NCBI GenBank assembly: GCA_024234735.1
Contig: JACKNV010000008.1
Location: 103,993 to 167,992 of the forward strand
Reading direction: 5' to 3'
DNA from: Pseudomonadales bacterium
GTDB lineage: Bacteria > Pseudomonadota > Gammaproteobacteria > Pseudomonadales > Halieaceae
DNA length: 64,000 nt
This document shows positions 43,365 to 51,118 of this stretch, one piece after another (positions within the stretch are counted from its first letter, which is position 1; each line of letters begins with the position of its first letter). A program made the translations under genes and the position numbers. Below the pieces are notes generated by a model, which made no database searches, was not told the origin of the DNA, and was given only the letters and a program-made list of their open reading frames with translations.

Positions 43365-43556
43365 ATGTTGATTTTGACTCGCAGGGTGGGAGAATCCCTG
43401 ATGGTCGGCGACGAGATTACCGTGACAGTACTGGGTGTGAAGGGCAACCAGGTGCGTATCGGCGTGAATGCCCCCAAGGACGTGGCCGTGCACCGTGAAG
43501 AGATCTACAACCGGATCCAGGACGATAGCGACACGGGCGCCCAGAACACGGAGTAA
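43365..43556 (+). CDS. csrA: Carbon storage regulator CsrA/RsmA
   Basis: A 63-residue RNA-binding dimer that blocks ribosome-binding sites carrying GGA loops. MLILTRRVGESLMVGDEITVTVLGVKGNQVRIGVNAPKDVAVHREEIY is complete in segments and canonical through the RNA-contacting first strand and the VHREEI motif. It has a strong GGAGAGAAGGA ribosome-binding site. The 170-bp upstream region includes an AT-rich ACTAATATAG suited to a -10. Confidence 0.97.
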   Translation: MLILTRRVGESLMVGDEITVTVLGVKGNQVRIGVNAPKDVAVHREEIYNRIQDDSDTGAQNTE

Positions 43557-43579
43557 CCGCCGGCCTGGCACCGTATGAC

Positions 43580-43607
43580 TTTGAATTTACTCTGGTTGTG
43601 GTATTAT
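43580..43607 (+). promoter_or_regulatory. Promoter of tRNA-Ser region
   Basis: TTTGAA (-35) and TATTAT (-10, 43602-43607) are separated by 16 bp and followed by a GC-rich GCCGCGC discriminator, the arrangement of stringently controlled stable-RNA promoters. The first downstream element is the truncated tRNA copy, not the full tRNA, which starts about 180 bp further on. Confidence 0.6.
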
Positions 43608-43617
43608 GCCGCGCTTC

Positions 43618-43640
43618 CGGAGAGCTGGCCGAGTGGCTGA
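43618..43640 (+). repeat. Direct repeat: 5' fragment of tRNA-Ser (copy 1)
   Basis: These 23 bases are identical to 43791-43813, the base before tRNA-Ser plus its first 22 nucleotides (acceptor strand and D-arm start). The copy lacks anticodon, variable and T arms, so it is not a functional tRNA. It sits at the normal distance from the stable-RNA promoter, so it may mark the original position of the gene. Confidence 0.85.
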
Positions 43641-43790
43641 CCCGTAGCCAGCGAAGCTGGCGCAGGGAGCGCCGGAGGTACGACGGCGAGTCGGGCGCGA
43701 CCCCGGCCGCAGGGGCGAGGAGCGCAGCGACGAGTAATGCGCACCCCTATTGAGCCGCAGGCTCAACGAAGACCTCGACAAAAAGTTAAA
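43641..43790. other. 150-bp hairpin-rich spacer between tRNA-Ser copies
   Basis: The segment is a chain of short inverted repeats: GCCAGC-gaa-GCTGGC, GCGC-aggga-GCGC, CGAC-ggcga-GTCG, CCCC-ggccgca-GGGG and TGAGCC-gca-GGCTCA. It has no plausible coding frame. With its flanking 23-bp direct repeats it looks like a small inserted palindromic element or the remnant of an integration/excision event. Transcripts from the upstream promoter would carry it as a structured leader that RNase P must remove. Confidence 0.55.
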
Positions 43791-43791
43791 C

Positions 43792-43882
43792 GGAGAGCTG
43801 GCCGAGTGGCTGAAGGCGCACCCCTGCTAAGGGTGTATAGGCTAATACCCTATCGAGGGTTCGAATCCCTCGCTCTCCGCCA
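43792..43882 (+). tRNA. tRNA-Ser (anticodon GCU)
   Basis: A 91-nt class II tRNA: acceptor GGAGAGC pairs with GCTCTCC, the D-arm is CCGAGTGGCTGAAGG, and the anticodon loop CCCTGCTAAGG reads GCT. A long variable arm and GGGTTCGAATCCC T-arm follow, then encoded CCA after discriminator G. It decodes AGC/AGU. It follows csrA as in related genomes and is the apparent integration site for the material downstream. Confidence 0.97.
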
Positions 43883-44170
43883 TTTGTCCGCTGTAACTTG
43901 CTGAATTTAAGGTAAAATACACCCTATCAATTTTTCATGGGACCAAATTGGGACCACCGCCTCGAAAATTCTAGATCCCAACGACATGATTTTCAGCAAC
44001 AATTGCGGCGCAGATTTTCGTCTGTACGCATAGTCCAACGCGGTACTCTTCTTATCTTTATTTTTAAATGCTTGAATTGCGGTGCGCCTGGCTGCCTGAA
44101 AGAGTAACGTTGGCCTGATCGTAGTCAACTACAATAACGATACGGTAGAGAATACGAGCAGGAGAAAAGC
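43883..44170. other. Non-coding stretch downstream of tRNA-Ser
   Basis: The sequence becomes abruptly AT-rich. I see no gene; a 73-codon minus-strand frame from a TTG lacks a binding site and family resemblance. The notable content is the TGGGACCA direct repeat listed separately. AGCAGGAGAAAAGC at the end is the ribosome-binding site of the following pseudogene. Confidence 0.5.
43938..43956. repeat. TGGGACCA direct repeat, att/arm-site-like
   Basis: Two TGGGACCA octamers occur at 43938-43945 and 43949-43956, an 11-bp period (one helical turn), about 55 bp past the tRNA. Tandem sites of this spacing beside a tRNA 3' end resemble arm-type binding sites of tyrosine integrases. No integrase gene remains in the window. 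Confidence 0.45.
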
Positions 44171-44571
44171 ATGGTTACTCAAGCTGAACGACTGTTGCAC
44201 CTTGATTAAAATGTCACCCGCTCACTGCTGCCGGCGATTTTCAAAATCTTCAGCCAATGGCGCCTGACCTGCGCCGAGCAAATGACCCTACTGGGGCTCA
44301 GCAACAAGAGGGCCCTGTACAACTTGAAGAGCCAGCCGGATAGGGCCAAGCTAACGCGGGATCAACTGGAGCTGACCAGTTACATTCTGGGTATCTCCAA
44401 GTCCCTTCAGGTTCTGCTGCCCGAGCAGTCGCAGGCTGACCGGTGGCTGGTTACCCCGAATGACAATCCGCTGTTCAGCGGTACAAAACCACTCAATCAC
44501 ATGCTGGCCGTCAGGTGATCGATCTGGCGGTAGTTCGGAGTTTCCTAGATGCGGAAAGGGGAGGTTGTTGA
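44171..44571 (+). pseudogene. ParS/MbcA-type (Xre, DUF2384) antitoxin, degraded
   Basis: The ATG at 44171 behind AGGAGAAAAGC opens MVTQAERLLHLD, then hits TAA at 44207. The same frame continues with NVTRSLLPAIFKIFSQW, LTCAEQMTLLGLSNKRALYNL and the family motif NPLFSGTKPLNHMLA. A one-base deletion near 44510 then shifts the frame; in the next frame QVIDLAVVRSFLDAERGG completes the ParS/MbcA toxin-binding domain, ending at TGA 44569-44571. Such antitoxins partner RES-domain toxins, but none is present. The repaired gene would encode about 133 residues. Confidence 0.75.
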
Positions 44572-44619
44572 TCGATGTTGTGACACTGCTGGGCAGCGAA
44601 GAGGGTATGAGTTCACACC

Positions 44620-44961
44620 TCAAACACTCTCCTTGAGTTCGTGCTCAAACCCCATCTCCACCAGTTTATTCAGACTGATTCCTGCAGCTCTGGCTACCAG
44701 CACAGCCTCCTCATGTAACTGCGGATCAACCCGGCATTTGAAACGGCCTGAGTAGTCCTTTTTTACAGGCAGACCCCGCTCCTCGCAGAAGGCTACAAAC
44801 TCCTGGAGGGAGCGTTCAGCTTCCCGCTTCAGGCCCTTCACGCTGTCTGAGTAAAAATCAGCGCCACCGTTGAGGCCAACGAGTTCATCGCGAAACATTT
44901 CGATATCCGGGTCTTAGTCAACTGTTGCTCGAAACCCATTTACTTCCATCATCTTGATCAT
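44620..44961 (-). pseudogene. hicB: HicB-type antitoxin with premature stop
   Basis: The family-length frame begins at ATG 44961, overlapping the hicA stop. It reads MIKMMEVNGFRATVD, then TAA at 44914-44916 where Tyr is expected, then DPDIEMFRDELVGLNGGADFY and onward to the C-terminal DNA-binding part GRFKCRVDPQLHEEAVL and AAGISLNKLVEMGFEHEL. Reinitiation at the internal ATG 44898 could yield a 92-residue protein lacking the first strand. The single TAT/TAC to TAA change is the only lesion seen. Confidence 0.75.
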
Positions 44962-45206
44962 GGCATAATCCCGTGACTTTCCAGCCATTTCTTAACACTT
45001 ACCACAGCGCCTTTGTCAGTATCAGGACGGGGGTGTGGCCTGTGGAATACCCAAACCTCGTTTTTCCAAACCACTGCTACGCGGCTTCCAGCGCTTTGTT
45101 CAACTTCAGCGCCCAGCGCCTGCAGTAAGGACTCGATCTCCTTTCACGGAATCGAGCCGCTTACACGGCGGAAATATGTCCTCTTAAGAGTGCGGTGCTG
45201 GAAGTA
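44958..45206 (-). pseudogene. hicA: HicA-type mRNA interferase toxin with premature stop
   Basis: Immediately upstream of hicB. The minus-strand frame reads HRTLKRTYFRRVSGSIP, then TGA (45144-45146) where the family has Trp, then KEIESLLQALGAEVEQSAGS, RVAVVWKNEVWVFHRPHPRP and DTDKGAVVSVKKWLESHG, ending IMP. This is the HicA double-stranded-RNA-binding-like fold with its catalytic His in FHRPHP. The start region is also eroded: no good start codon is visible near 45206. The toxin is therefore probably dead. Confidence 0.72.
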
Positions 45207-45286
45207 GAGACCAACAGGTACTCTCTCAGAACGGAATGCTCTCTTTGCCAGCAACAGTAGAGAGTCACTTGTTCGCTTCAGGCGCG

Positions 45287-45327
45287 CTGATACGGATCAA
45301 GATATGGGTGGAGCATTTCTGTACAAT
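45287..45327 (+). promoter_or_regulatory. FNR/DNR-type class II promoter for TonB receptor
   Basis: CTGAT-ACGG-ATCAA at 45287-45300 differs at one position from TTGAT-N4-ATCAA. A TACAAT -10 lies at 45322-45327, the spacing expected when the activator is centred near -41.5. The predicted transcript starts about 20 bases before the receptor ATG at 45354. Confidence 0.7.
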
Positions 45328-45353
45328 CACAGAAAAAAGTAGGCGCTTTCCAC

Positions 45354-47435
45354 ATGGGTTTTAGAAGGTTTTGCAGGTCATCGTTGGCAATTGCGGTACA
45401 TGTGGCGTTCGGCTCGCCAGTCGCGTGGGCTGCTGAGGAAAGCTTCAAGGCGTCCAGTGAACTGGAGGAGATCGTGGTGACAGCCAGTCGCAGCCGCGAG
45501 CGTCTGTTCGATAGCCCAGTCTCGTTGAGCGTTATCGATGACAAGGAACTGGCGCGCGCCACGGTGCCGAGCCTCGCCGAGCTGATGCGCGACATTCCCG
45601 GCGTACAGGTAACCGACTCTGGCCAGCCCGGTCTGGGACGCATACGTATACGTGGTGAGGAATCGCGGCGTACCGCCATCCTGGTGAACAGCCAGGAGGT
45701 CACCGACCACTACGAGGTAGGTACGCCTCTCACCTTGCAACCGGCCATGGTGGAGCGGGTGGAGGTAATGCGCGGCTCCGGGTCCGTGCTGTACGGGTCG
45801 CGCGCGCTCAGCGGGGTAGTCAACTTCATTACCCGCAAGGGTGGCACCGAGCCGCTACAGGTCACCGTGGAGGGTGGGTACGACAGCGCCACGGACGGCT
45901 ACAATGCCTTTGCCAGCCTTTACGGCAATATCGATGGGCTCGAATACCGGCTCGCCGGCACCATGAGCGATCACGATGATCGCTCCACACCCGCGGGCAG
46001 CATGGAGAACACAGCCTACGATAATGACGGTATCTATTTCTACGCGGGCTACGGTTTCGCCTCGCAACGCCTGGAGTATACCTACGAGGAATACAAGTCC
46101 AGCAGCAACGTGTACGTAGAGGACAAGGTCAAGAACACCTACCCTCTGACGGATTTCTACGTCGAATCGCCCAGGCGTGACCGCGACAAGCACGGCCTGT
46201 TTTACCGCTGGGAGCTGGACAACGACTGGCTGCAGGGCTTCTCGGCCAATGCCTACCGGCAGCAGAGCGACCGGCACTTCTATACGTACACGGAAACGGT
46301 CTGGTACAGCCGGGACATTAACAGCTACAGCACCCTGGATACTGATGGCGCCCTGGCCCAGTGGGACTTCCAGCCGCTGGGCAACCACCGCCTGATTGCC
46401 GGTGTGCAATACCTTTACGACGAGGTGGACCAGAACCGGCACGTGGACACGGACTCCTGGACGCCACCCATCGCGCCAAGCGGTGTCGAGGTTATACACG
46501 ACAAGGCCAACACGCAGACCTGGGCGCTGTTCCTGCAAGACCAGTGGGAGGTCAGTGACCGGCTCTCGCTGACAGCCGGGTTACGCCAGTATTATGTGGA
46601 GGGCAAGCTGGACGATACTGATCGCGAGAGCCTGGAGCCAGGCAAGCTGGACAGCGATGACGAGCTGATCGGCTCGCTGGGCCTGGTGTGGTCGGCCAGT
46701 GAGAGCGCGCGTCTGCGCGCCAACGTGTCCCAGGGTTATGTCTATCCCTCCCTGACCCAGCTGGCGACCGGCGCCTACGCGGGCTCCAACTTCGTCAACC
46801 CGGACGCGGGCCTGGATCCCGAGACCTCGATGAATTACGAACTGGGCGTGCGCCTGCAGGGCAATATCCTGACCCTGGATACCGTGGCGTTTTACACCCG
46901 ATCCAGGGACTACATTCACCACCTGCCCTGTACCCCCGAGGACGACTGCCCCGGGAGTCGCGATCGCCTCTACCAGAACGTCGGCAAATCCGAGGGTCAC
47001 GGCGTCGAGCTGTACCTGGTGTACGGCGGCCTCCCGGCCAACCTCGAGCCCTACACCAGCCTCACCTGGATGAAGCGCAAGATCGAGTACCAGGCGTTTT
47101 CTACCTGGGACACCGCCGTGCCGGATATTAGCGGCCGGCTGGGCCTGCGCTGGCAGGGCACGCTGCTGGCGGTGCCCAATCTGTGGGCGGACCTGTACCT
47201 GCGGGGGGAGTCCTCTTCGGATCTGAAGGAGCCGGGTACCTCGCGCGATGTGATCGAGGACAAGGGCGGCTGGGGAACCATCAACCTGTCCAGCGGCGTC
47301 GAGTTCGGCCGGGACAACGCCTATCGGTTGACGCTCAACCTGTTGAACCTGGCGGACAAAAAATACATCGCTTCCACCGAGAACCTCTACGGCGCTGAAC
47401 GCAGCGTGGCGATGAAGTTGTCGCTTAACTGGTAA
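45354..47435 (+). CDS. TonB-dependent outer membrane receptor
   Basis: A 693-residue receptor with a signal peptide (about 1-27), TonB box ELEEIVVTASR at about 37-47, a plug domain with LAELMRDIPGVQV, RIRIRGEESRRTAILVN and VERVEVMRGSGSVLYGSRALSGVVNFITRKGG in segments, and a 22-strand barrel ending SVAMKLSLNW. Substrate is unclear: iron-siderophore, heme, cobalamin or copper are possible. It lies inside the denitrification island under an apparent FNR-type promoter, so it may supply iron or copper for denitrification enzymes (inference). Confidence 0.9.
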   Translation: MGFRRFCRSSLAIAVHVAFGSPVAWAAEESFKASSELEEIVVTASRSRERLFDSPVSLSVIDDKELARATVPSLAELMRDIPGVQVTDSGQPGLGRIRIRGEESRRTAILVNSQEVTDHYEVGTPLTLQPAMVERVEVMRGSGSVLYGSRALSGVVNFITRKGGTEPLQVTVEGGYDSATDGYNAFASLYGNIDGLEYRLAGTMSDHDDRSTPAGSMENTAYDNDGIYFYAGYGFASQRLEYTYEEYKSSSNVYVEDKVKNTYPLTDFYVESPRRDRDKHGLFYRWELDNDWLQGFSANAYRQQSDRHFYTYTETVWYSRDINSYSTLDTDGALAQWDFQPLGNHRLIAGVQYLYDEVDQNRHVDTDSWTPPIAPSGVEVIHDKANTQTWALFLQDQWEVSDRLSLTAGLRQYYVEGKLDDTDRESLEPGKLDSDDELIGSLGLVWSASESARLRANVSQGYVYPSLTQLATGAYAGSNFVNPDAGLDPETSMNYELGVRLQGNILTLDTVAFYTRSRDYIHHLPCTPEDDCPGSRDRLYQNVGKSEGHGVELYLVYGGLPANLEPYTSLTWMKRKIEYQAFSTWDTAVPDISGRLGLRWQGTLLAVPNLWADLYLRGESSSDLKEPGTSRDVIEDKGGWGTINLSSGVEFGRDNAYRLTLNLLNLADKKYIASTENLYGAERSVAMKLSLNW

Positions 47436-47570
47436 GCGCTCTACCGGCACGCCCGATGTTGCGGGGCCTACATGCTTGGCGTGACATGATGCGGCTCGTG
47501 GCCCCTAATACTGGGGCCGGTTGAAATCGGCCCTTGGGAAGGAGTCTTGCAGCGCCAAACTCAATCGATA

Positions 47571-47599
47571 AAAAACCGGCGCTTGTGGCGCCGGTTTTT
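47571..47599. terminator. Bidirectional intrinsic terminator
   Basis: ACCGGCGC and GCGCCGGT form an 8-bp stem with a TTGTG loop, flanked by five A on one side and five T on the other. It therefore works for both the TonB receptor and the convergent nirS. Confidence 0.88.
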
Positions 47600-47619
47600 G
47601 TCACGTACCCCGGATGGCC

Positions 47620-49359
47620 CTAATAGATATCCTTGCGGGTGTTGTAGACGTTGAACTTGCCGGTGGGCGTGATCAGGCGTTCGTCCTTGATGACCTCTTT
47701 CAGCTTGCGCGTTTTGTCATCCACCACCACGATGGCCGAGACCTGGTCCTTGCCGTTCCACACCGAGAACCACACCTCGTCACCTGCGGCATTGTACTCG
47801 GGCTGCACGACTCGGGCCGGGCCTTCGCCCACATCCGCCCACTCGGCGATCGGCAGCACTTCATAGCCGGCGTCGAGATTGTTCACGTCGTACACGGCTA
47901 TGGACTGGCTGACCTTGGCGTCCGGGTGCAGGGTGTTATCCACCCACAGGTTGCTGGATTTGGGATGGGTTTTCACGAACAACGAACCGCCACCCTGGGA
48001 GGGGAGGACCCGTACCACTTTCCAGGCATTATCGGGGTGCCCTTCCGGGTCGGTGCCGATGAAATTGATGTTCTCGTTGCCAAGGCCGGAGGTTACCCAT
48101 ACCGGCCCGAACTCCGGGTCCTTGATGTTGGCGCCGCGCCCGGGGTGGGGAATTTTTTCCGCGGGGATCAGTGCCTCTATCTCCCGCTCTTTGGAGTCGA
48201 CCACTGCGATAATGTTGGACTGGTTGGCCGCGGTCAGGAAGTAGCGATGGCTCGAGTCCCAACCGCCGTCATGCAGGTAACGCGCGGCCTCCAGGGTGGT
48301 CACCGTGATCGCGTCGAGGTCGCTGTAGTTGACCAGCAGGATCTTGCCGGTCTCCTTGACGTTGACGATGAACTCGGGGTACTCATGGGAGGCCACGATG
48401 GCTGCCACGCGCGGCTCCGGGTGGTATTCCTGGGTGTCCACGGTCATGCCGCGGGTCGACATGATCTTGGTGGGCTCCAGGGTGGCGCCGTCCATCAACA
48501 CGTACTGGGGCGGCCAGTAGGCGCCGGCAATGGCCACCTTGTCCTCGTAGCCCTTGTACTTGGAGGTTTCCACCGAGCGCGCCTCCAGGCCCACCTTGAT
48601 GGTGGCCACGATCTGCGGCGGGTCCATGAACAGGTCGATCATGTCGACCTTGGCGTCGCGGCCGATGGTGTAGATGTAGCGCCCGGAATCCGAGGAGCGC
48701 GAGATATGCACCGCGTACCCGGTCTTGAGGATGGCGACGATATCCTTGCTGTCGCCATCGATCAGTGCCACTTCGCCGGAATCGCGCAGGGTCACGGCGA
48801 AGATATTGTCGATGTTGTACTTGTTCTGCTTGGTCTTGGGTCGCTTGTCCTCGGGGACATAGACCTGCCAGGTTTCCTTCATCTCCTGCATGCCCCACTC
48901 TGGAGGCGTGGGCGGCTCGTGCTGCAGAAAGCGCGCCATGATATCGATCTGCTCCTCGGTAAACTCGCCGGAGGTGCCCCAATTGGGCATACCGGCAGGG
49001 CTGCCGTAGTTGATCAATACCTTGAGGAAATCGGTACCGCGCTGCTGGGTGATATCCGGGGTCAGCGGCTTGCCGGTAGCGCCCTTGCGCAACACACCGT
49101 GGCAACCGGCGCAGCGCTCGAAGTAGAGCTTGGTGGCGATATCGAATTCCGCCTGGGTCATATCCGGTGCGCCGGGTGAAATCACACGCTTCATCTCGCC
49201 GGCGGGTACCGGCGCGCCCTTGTAGGCCATCTCGCCGGGAGTGACTCCCGGGTGGTCGGTCTTTTCCTGGGCTAGGGTGGCGGCCCCGGACAGCGTCAGG
49301 CCGGCGAATACTGCCGCCAGCGTCAGGAATCTTCCCTTGTGTTTGCTTTGCTTTGTCAT
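47620..49359 (-). CDS. nirS: Cytochrome cd1 nitrite reductase
   Basis: Periplasmic enzyme reducing nitrite to NO. The 579 residues include a signal peptide (about 1-30), a cytochrome c domain with C83-A-G-C-H87, and an eight-bladed d1-heme propeller. Conserved d1-pocket histidines are recognisable in YAVHISRSSDSGRYIY, ASHEYPEFIVNVKETGK and GGWDSSHRYF. ATG 49359 sits behind GAGGAGGGGAC. No nirFDLGHJN-type d1 synthesis genes are in the window. A perfect FNR/DNR box lies upstream. Confidence 0.97.
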   Translation of the reverse strand: MTKQSKHKGRFLTLAAVFAGLTLSGAATLAQEKTDHPGVTPGEMAYKGAPVPAGEMKRVISPGAPDMTQAEFDIATKLYFERCAGCHGVLRKGATGKPLTPDITQQRGTDFLKVLINYGSPAGMPNWGTSGEFTEEQIDIMARFLQHEPPTPPEWGMQEMKETWQVYVPEDKRPKTKQNKYNIDNIFAVTLRDSGEVALIDGDSKDIVAILKTGYAVHISRSSDSGRYIYTIGRDAKVDMIDLFMDPPQIVATIKVGLEARSVETSKYKGYEDKVAIAGAYWPPQYVLMDGATLEPTKIMSTRGMTVDTQEYHPEPRVAAIVASHEYPEFIVNVKETGKILLVNYSDLDAITVTTLEAARYLHDGGWDSSHRYFLTAANQSNIIAVVDSKEREIEALIPAEKIPHPGRGANIKDPEFGPVWVTSGLGNENINFIGTDPEGHPDNAWKVVRVLPSQGGGSLFVKTHPKSSNLWVDNTLHPDAKVSQSIAVYDVNNLDAGYEVLPIAEWADVGEGPARVVQPEYNAAGDEVWFSVWNGKDQVSAIVVVDDKTRKLKEVIKDERLITPTGKFNVYNTRKDIY

Positions 49360-49429
49360 TTTTGTCCCCTCCTCGGGCAGTGCGGGTCTTTTGCGCACCT
49401 TAAGGGTAAGCCGGTTGGCGCGAACTGCC

Positions 49430-49443
49430 TTGACCCAAGTCAA
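49430..49443 (-). promoter_or_regulatory. FNR/DNR box upstream of nirS
   Basis: TTGAC-CCAA-GTCAA is a perfect 14-bp palindrome matching the CRP/FNR-family anaerobic/NO activator site. On the nirS strand TACCCT follows 21 bp downstream as a -10, placing the box near -41. The gene starts 70 bp from the box. Confidence 0.85.
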
Positions 49444-49461
49444 TTAATCCCAGCAAATCAC

Positions 49462-50988
49462 TCAGGTATCGGTGGCGATGACCTCCTGCCGCTTGCGTTC
49501 CCTGGCTTCGCGCTTCTTGCGTTTCTCCACCAGCGGGGGGCACAGCTGCTCATCCCAGTAGTTCACCTGGCATTCCAGGCAGTAGTGGCATTCGTTGTCG
49601 ATGATTTCCCCGGTGGGTTTGATCGCCGCGATCTGGCACTGGTGGGCGCAGGCCTGGCAGGGCTTGCCGCACTCGCGGCGGCGGCGCAGCCAGTCGAAGA
49701 TGCGAAAGCGGGTGACGAAGCTGAGCCCGGCGCCCAGGGGGCAGATGTATTTGCAGTAGAACTTGCTGTTGATCGCCGATACCGCCAGCATGGCCAGCGC
49801 ATACGCCACGAACGGCGGCTCGCGCATGAAGTGCAGGACGAAGGTGGTCTTGAACGGTTCCACCTCGGCCAGCCGCGCGGCGTTGACCATGGAATCCAGG
49901 GAGAGCCCCACTAGGGCGATGAGGATGAAGTATTTTATCGCCCACAGCCGCTCGTGCACCATTTGCGGCAGGCGATACCCCTCGAAACCCAGGCGCCGGG
50001 CCAGCTTGCTGATCAGATCCTGGGCGGCGCCGAAGGGGCACAGCCAGCCGCAGTACACCCCGCGCCCCCACAGCAGGATACTCACCGCCACGAAGGCCCA
50101 CAGCAGGAAGATCACCGGCTCTATCAGCAGGGTATCCCAGGAAAAGCCGCTGGTGAGGCTGTGAAAAAACGCCAGCAGGTTGATGACGGACAGTTGGCCG
50201 GCGCAGTAGAAGCCCAGGAAGAACACGGTAAACAGCAGGTACCCCACCCGCAGGCGGTGAAACAGCACGGTGCGCTCGACCAGCCAGTCCTGGAAAAACA
50301 GGATTGCCATCAGCAGCAGAAGCGCCAGGGTGACCACCACCAGCTCCACGGTACGCTCCTGCCACAGCAGCGTCCAGGCGGGCTCATCGGCGGCGGGGGT
50401 GGCGCCGGCGTCCGGGGCCTGCGCCTGCGCATCCGGCGTCCCCGGTGCGGTGCCTGCAGGTATGTCGTAGGCGCTGGCGACGCTTTGCACTGCTTTGCTG
50501 ACCGAGCTGGTCATCACCATTGTGGTGATAGTGGCGCCGCTGATGCCGTCGATGCCCACGTATCCGGGACGCCCCCGGGCCCCTACCCGGATACGGTCGG
50601 TACTTTTCCTGCCCTTGAACTGGTCGATGAAGTCCTGCAGGTCCTGGTCGGAGATGCCAATAACCAGGATGGGTTCCTCGTGGTGGAGGATATGGACACC
50701 GCGGATCAGGCCGTCCTCCCCCAGCCCGACTACGGTATTGATGGGCTTGCCGGAGTAGGCCGAGATCGGTGCCAGTTCTTCGGTGCTGAACGCGTAGCCG
50801 AGGGTGCCGCCAGGGCCGCGCACCAGGTAGGCAGCGGCCTTGCCATCCAGCGCCGAGATGGAGACCGCCGCGGGGAACACCTGCTGTACGTCGCCCAGGG
50901 TCAGCTCCGCGGAGCGGGCGGGGCCGGCCAGTACGATCTGGAGCAGCAGGCACAGCAGCCCCAGGATGTGTCGATGCGGTGTGTGCAT
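49462..50988 (-). CDS. NosR/NirI-family flavo-iron-sulfur membrane protein
   Basis: A 508-residue protein. Signal-like N terminus, a periplasmic FMN-binding domain (about 30-160) with DGISGATITTMVM (covalent-FMN S/T-G-A-T motif), and about six membrane helices follow. Two C-x3-CP motifs (CGWLCPFGAAQDL, CKYICPLGAGLSF) come next, and a cytoplasmic double ferredoxin motif (CGKPCQACAHQC; CHYCLECQVNYWDEQLCPP) closes it. It is shorter than typical NosR (about 700), mainly between the FMN domain and the helices. Being beside nirS without nos genes, it is more likely a NirI-type factor for nirS expression or electron supply. ATG 50988 was chosen for the signal sequence. Confidence 0.88.
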   Translation of the reverse strand: MHTPHRHILGLLCLLLQIVLAGPARSAELTLGDVQQVFPAAVSISALDGKAAAYLVRGPGGTLGYAFSTEELAPISAYSGKPINTVVGLGEDGLIRGVHILHHEEPILVIGISDQDLQDFIDQFKGRKSTDRIRVGARGRPGYVGIDGISGATITTMVMTSSVSKAVQSVASAYDIPAGTAPGTPDAQAQAPDAGATPAADEPAWTLLWQERTVELVVVTLALLLLMAILFFQDWLVERTVLFHRLRVGYLLFTVFFLGFYCAGQLSVINLLAFFHSLTSGFSWDTLLIEPVIFLLWAFVAVSILLWGRGVYCGWLCPFGAAQDLISKLARRLGFEGYRLPQMVHERLWAIKYFILIALVGLSLDSMVNAARLAEVEPFKTTFVLHFMREPPFVAYALAMLAVSAINSKFYCKYICPLGAGLSFVTRFRIFDWLRRRRECGKPCQACAHQCQIAAIKPTGEIIDNECHYCLECQVNYWDEQLCPPLVEKRKKREARERKRQEVIATDT

Positions 50989-51066
50989 AGTGTTGTTTCC
51001 CGCGGCGGAGCGCATTACGCTGCCAATCATGGCAGGCAATGCCATGCTCTGCCAGTGCCGGCGCCG

Positions 51067-51080
51067 TTGATCTGTATTAG
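51067..51080 (-). promoter_or_regulatory. Imperfect FNR-like box in nirI-type/cysteine-protein divergent region
   Basis: TTGAT-CTGT-ATTAG matches eight of the ten specified FNR positions. It lies between the divergent NosR/NirI-type gene and the small exported protein gene. A poor TGGCAT -10 is at the right distance for the minus-strand gene. Confidence 0.35.
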
Positions 51081-51118
51081 GCCTTGCCGGTTACGCCACT
51101 TGGGGGTGACGACAGTCC

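Noticed and set aside
43907..44128. 73-codon minus-strand frame next to the tRNA
   Set aside because: TTG start, no ribosome-binding site and no integrase or other family motif; treated as non-coding.
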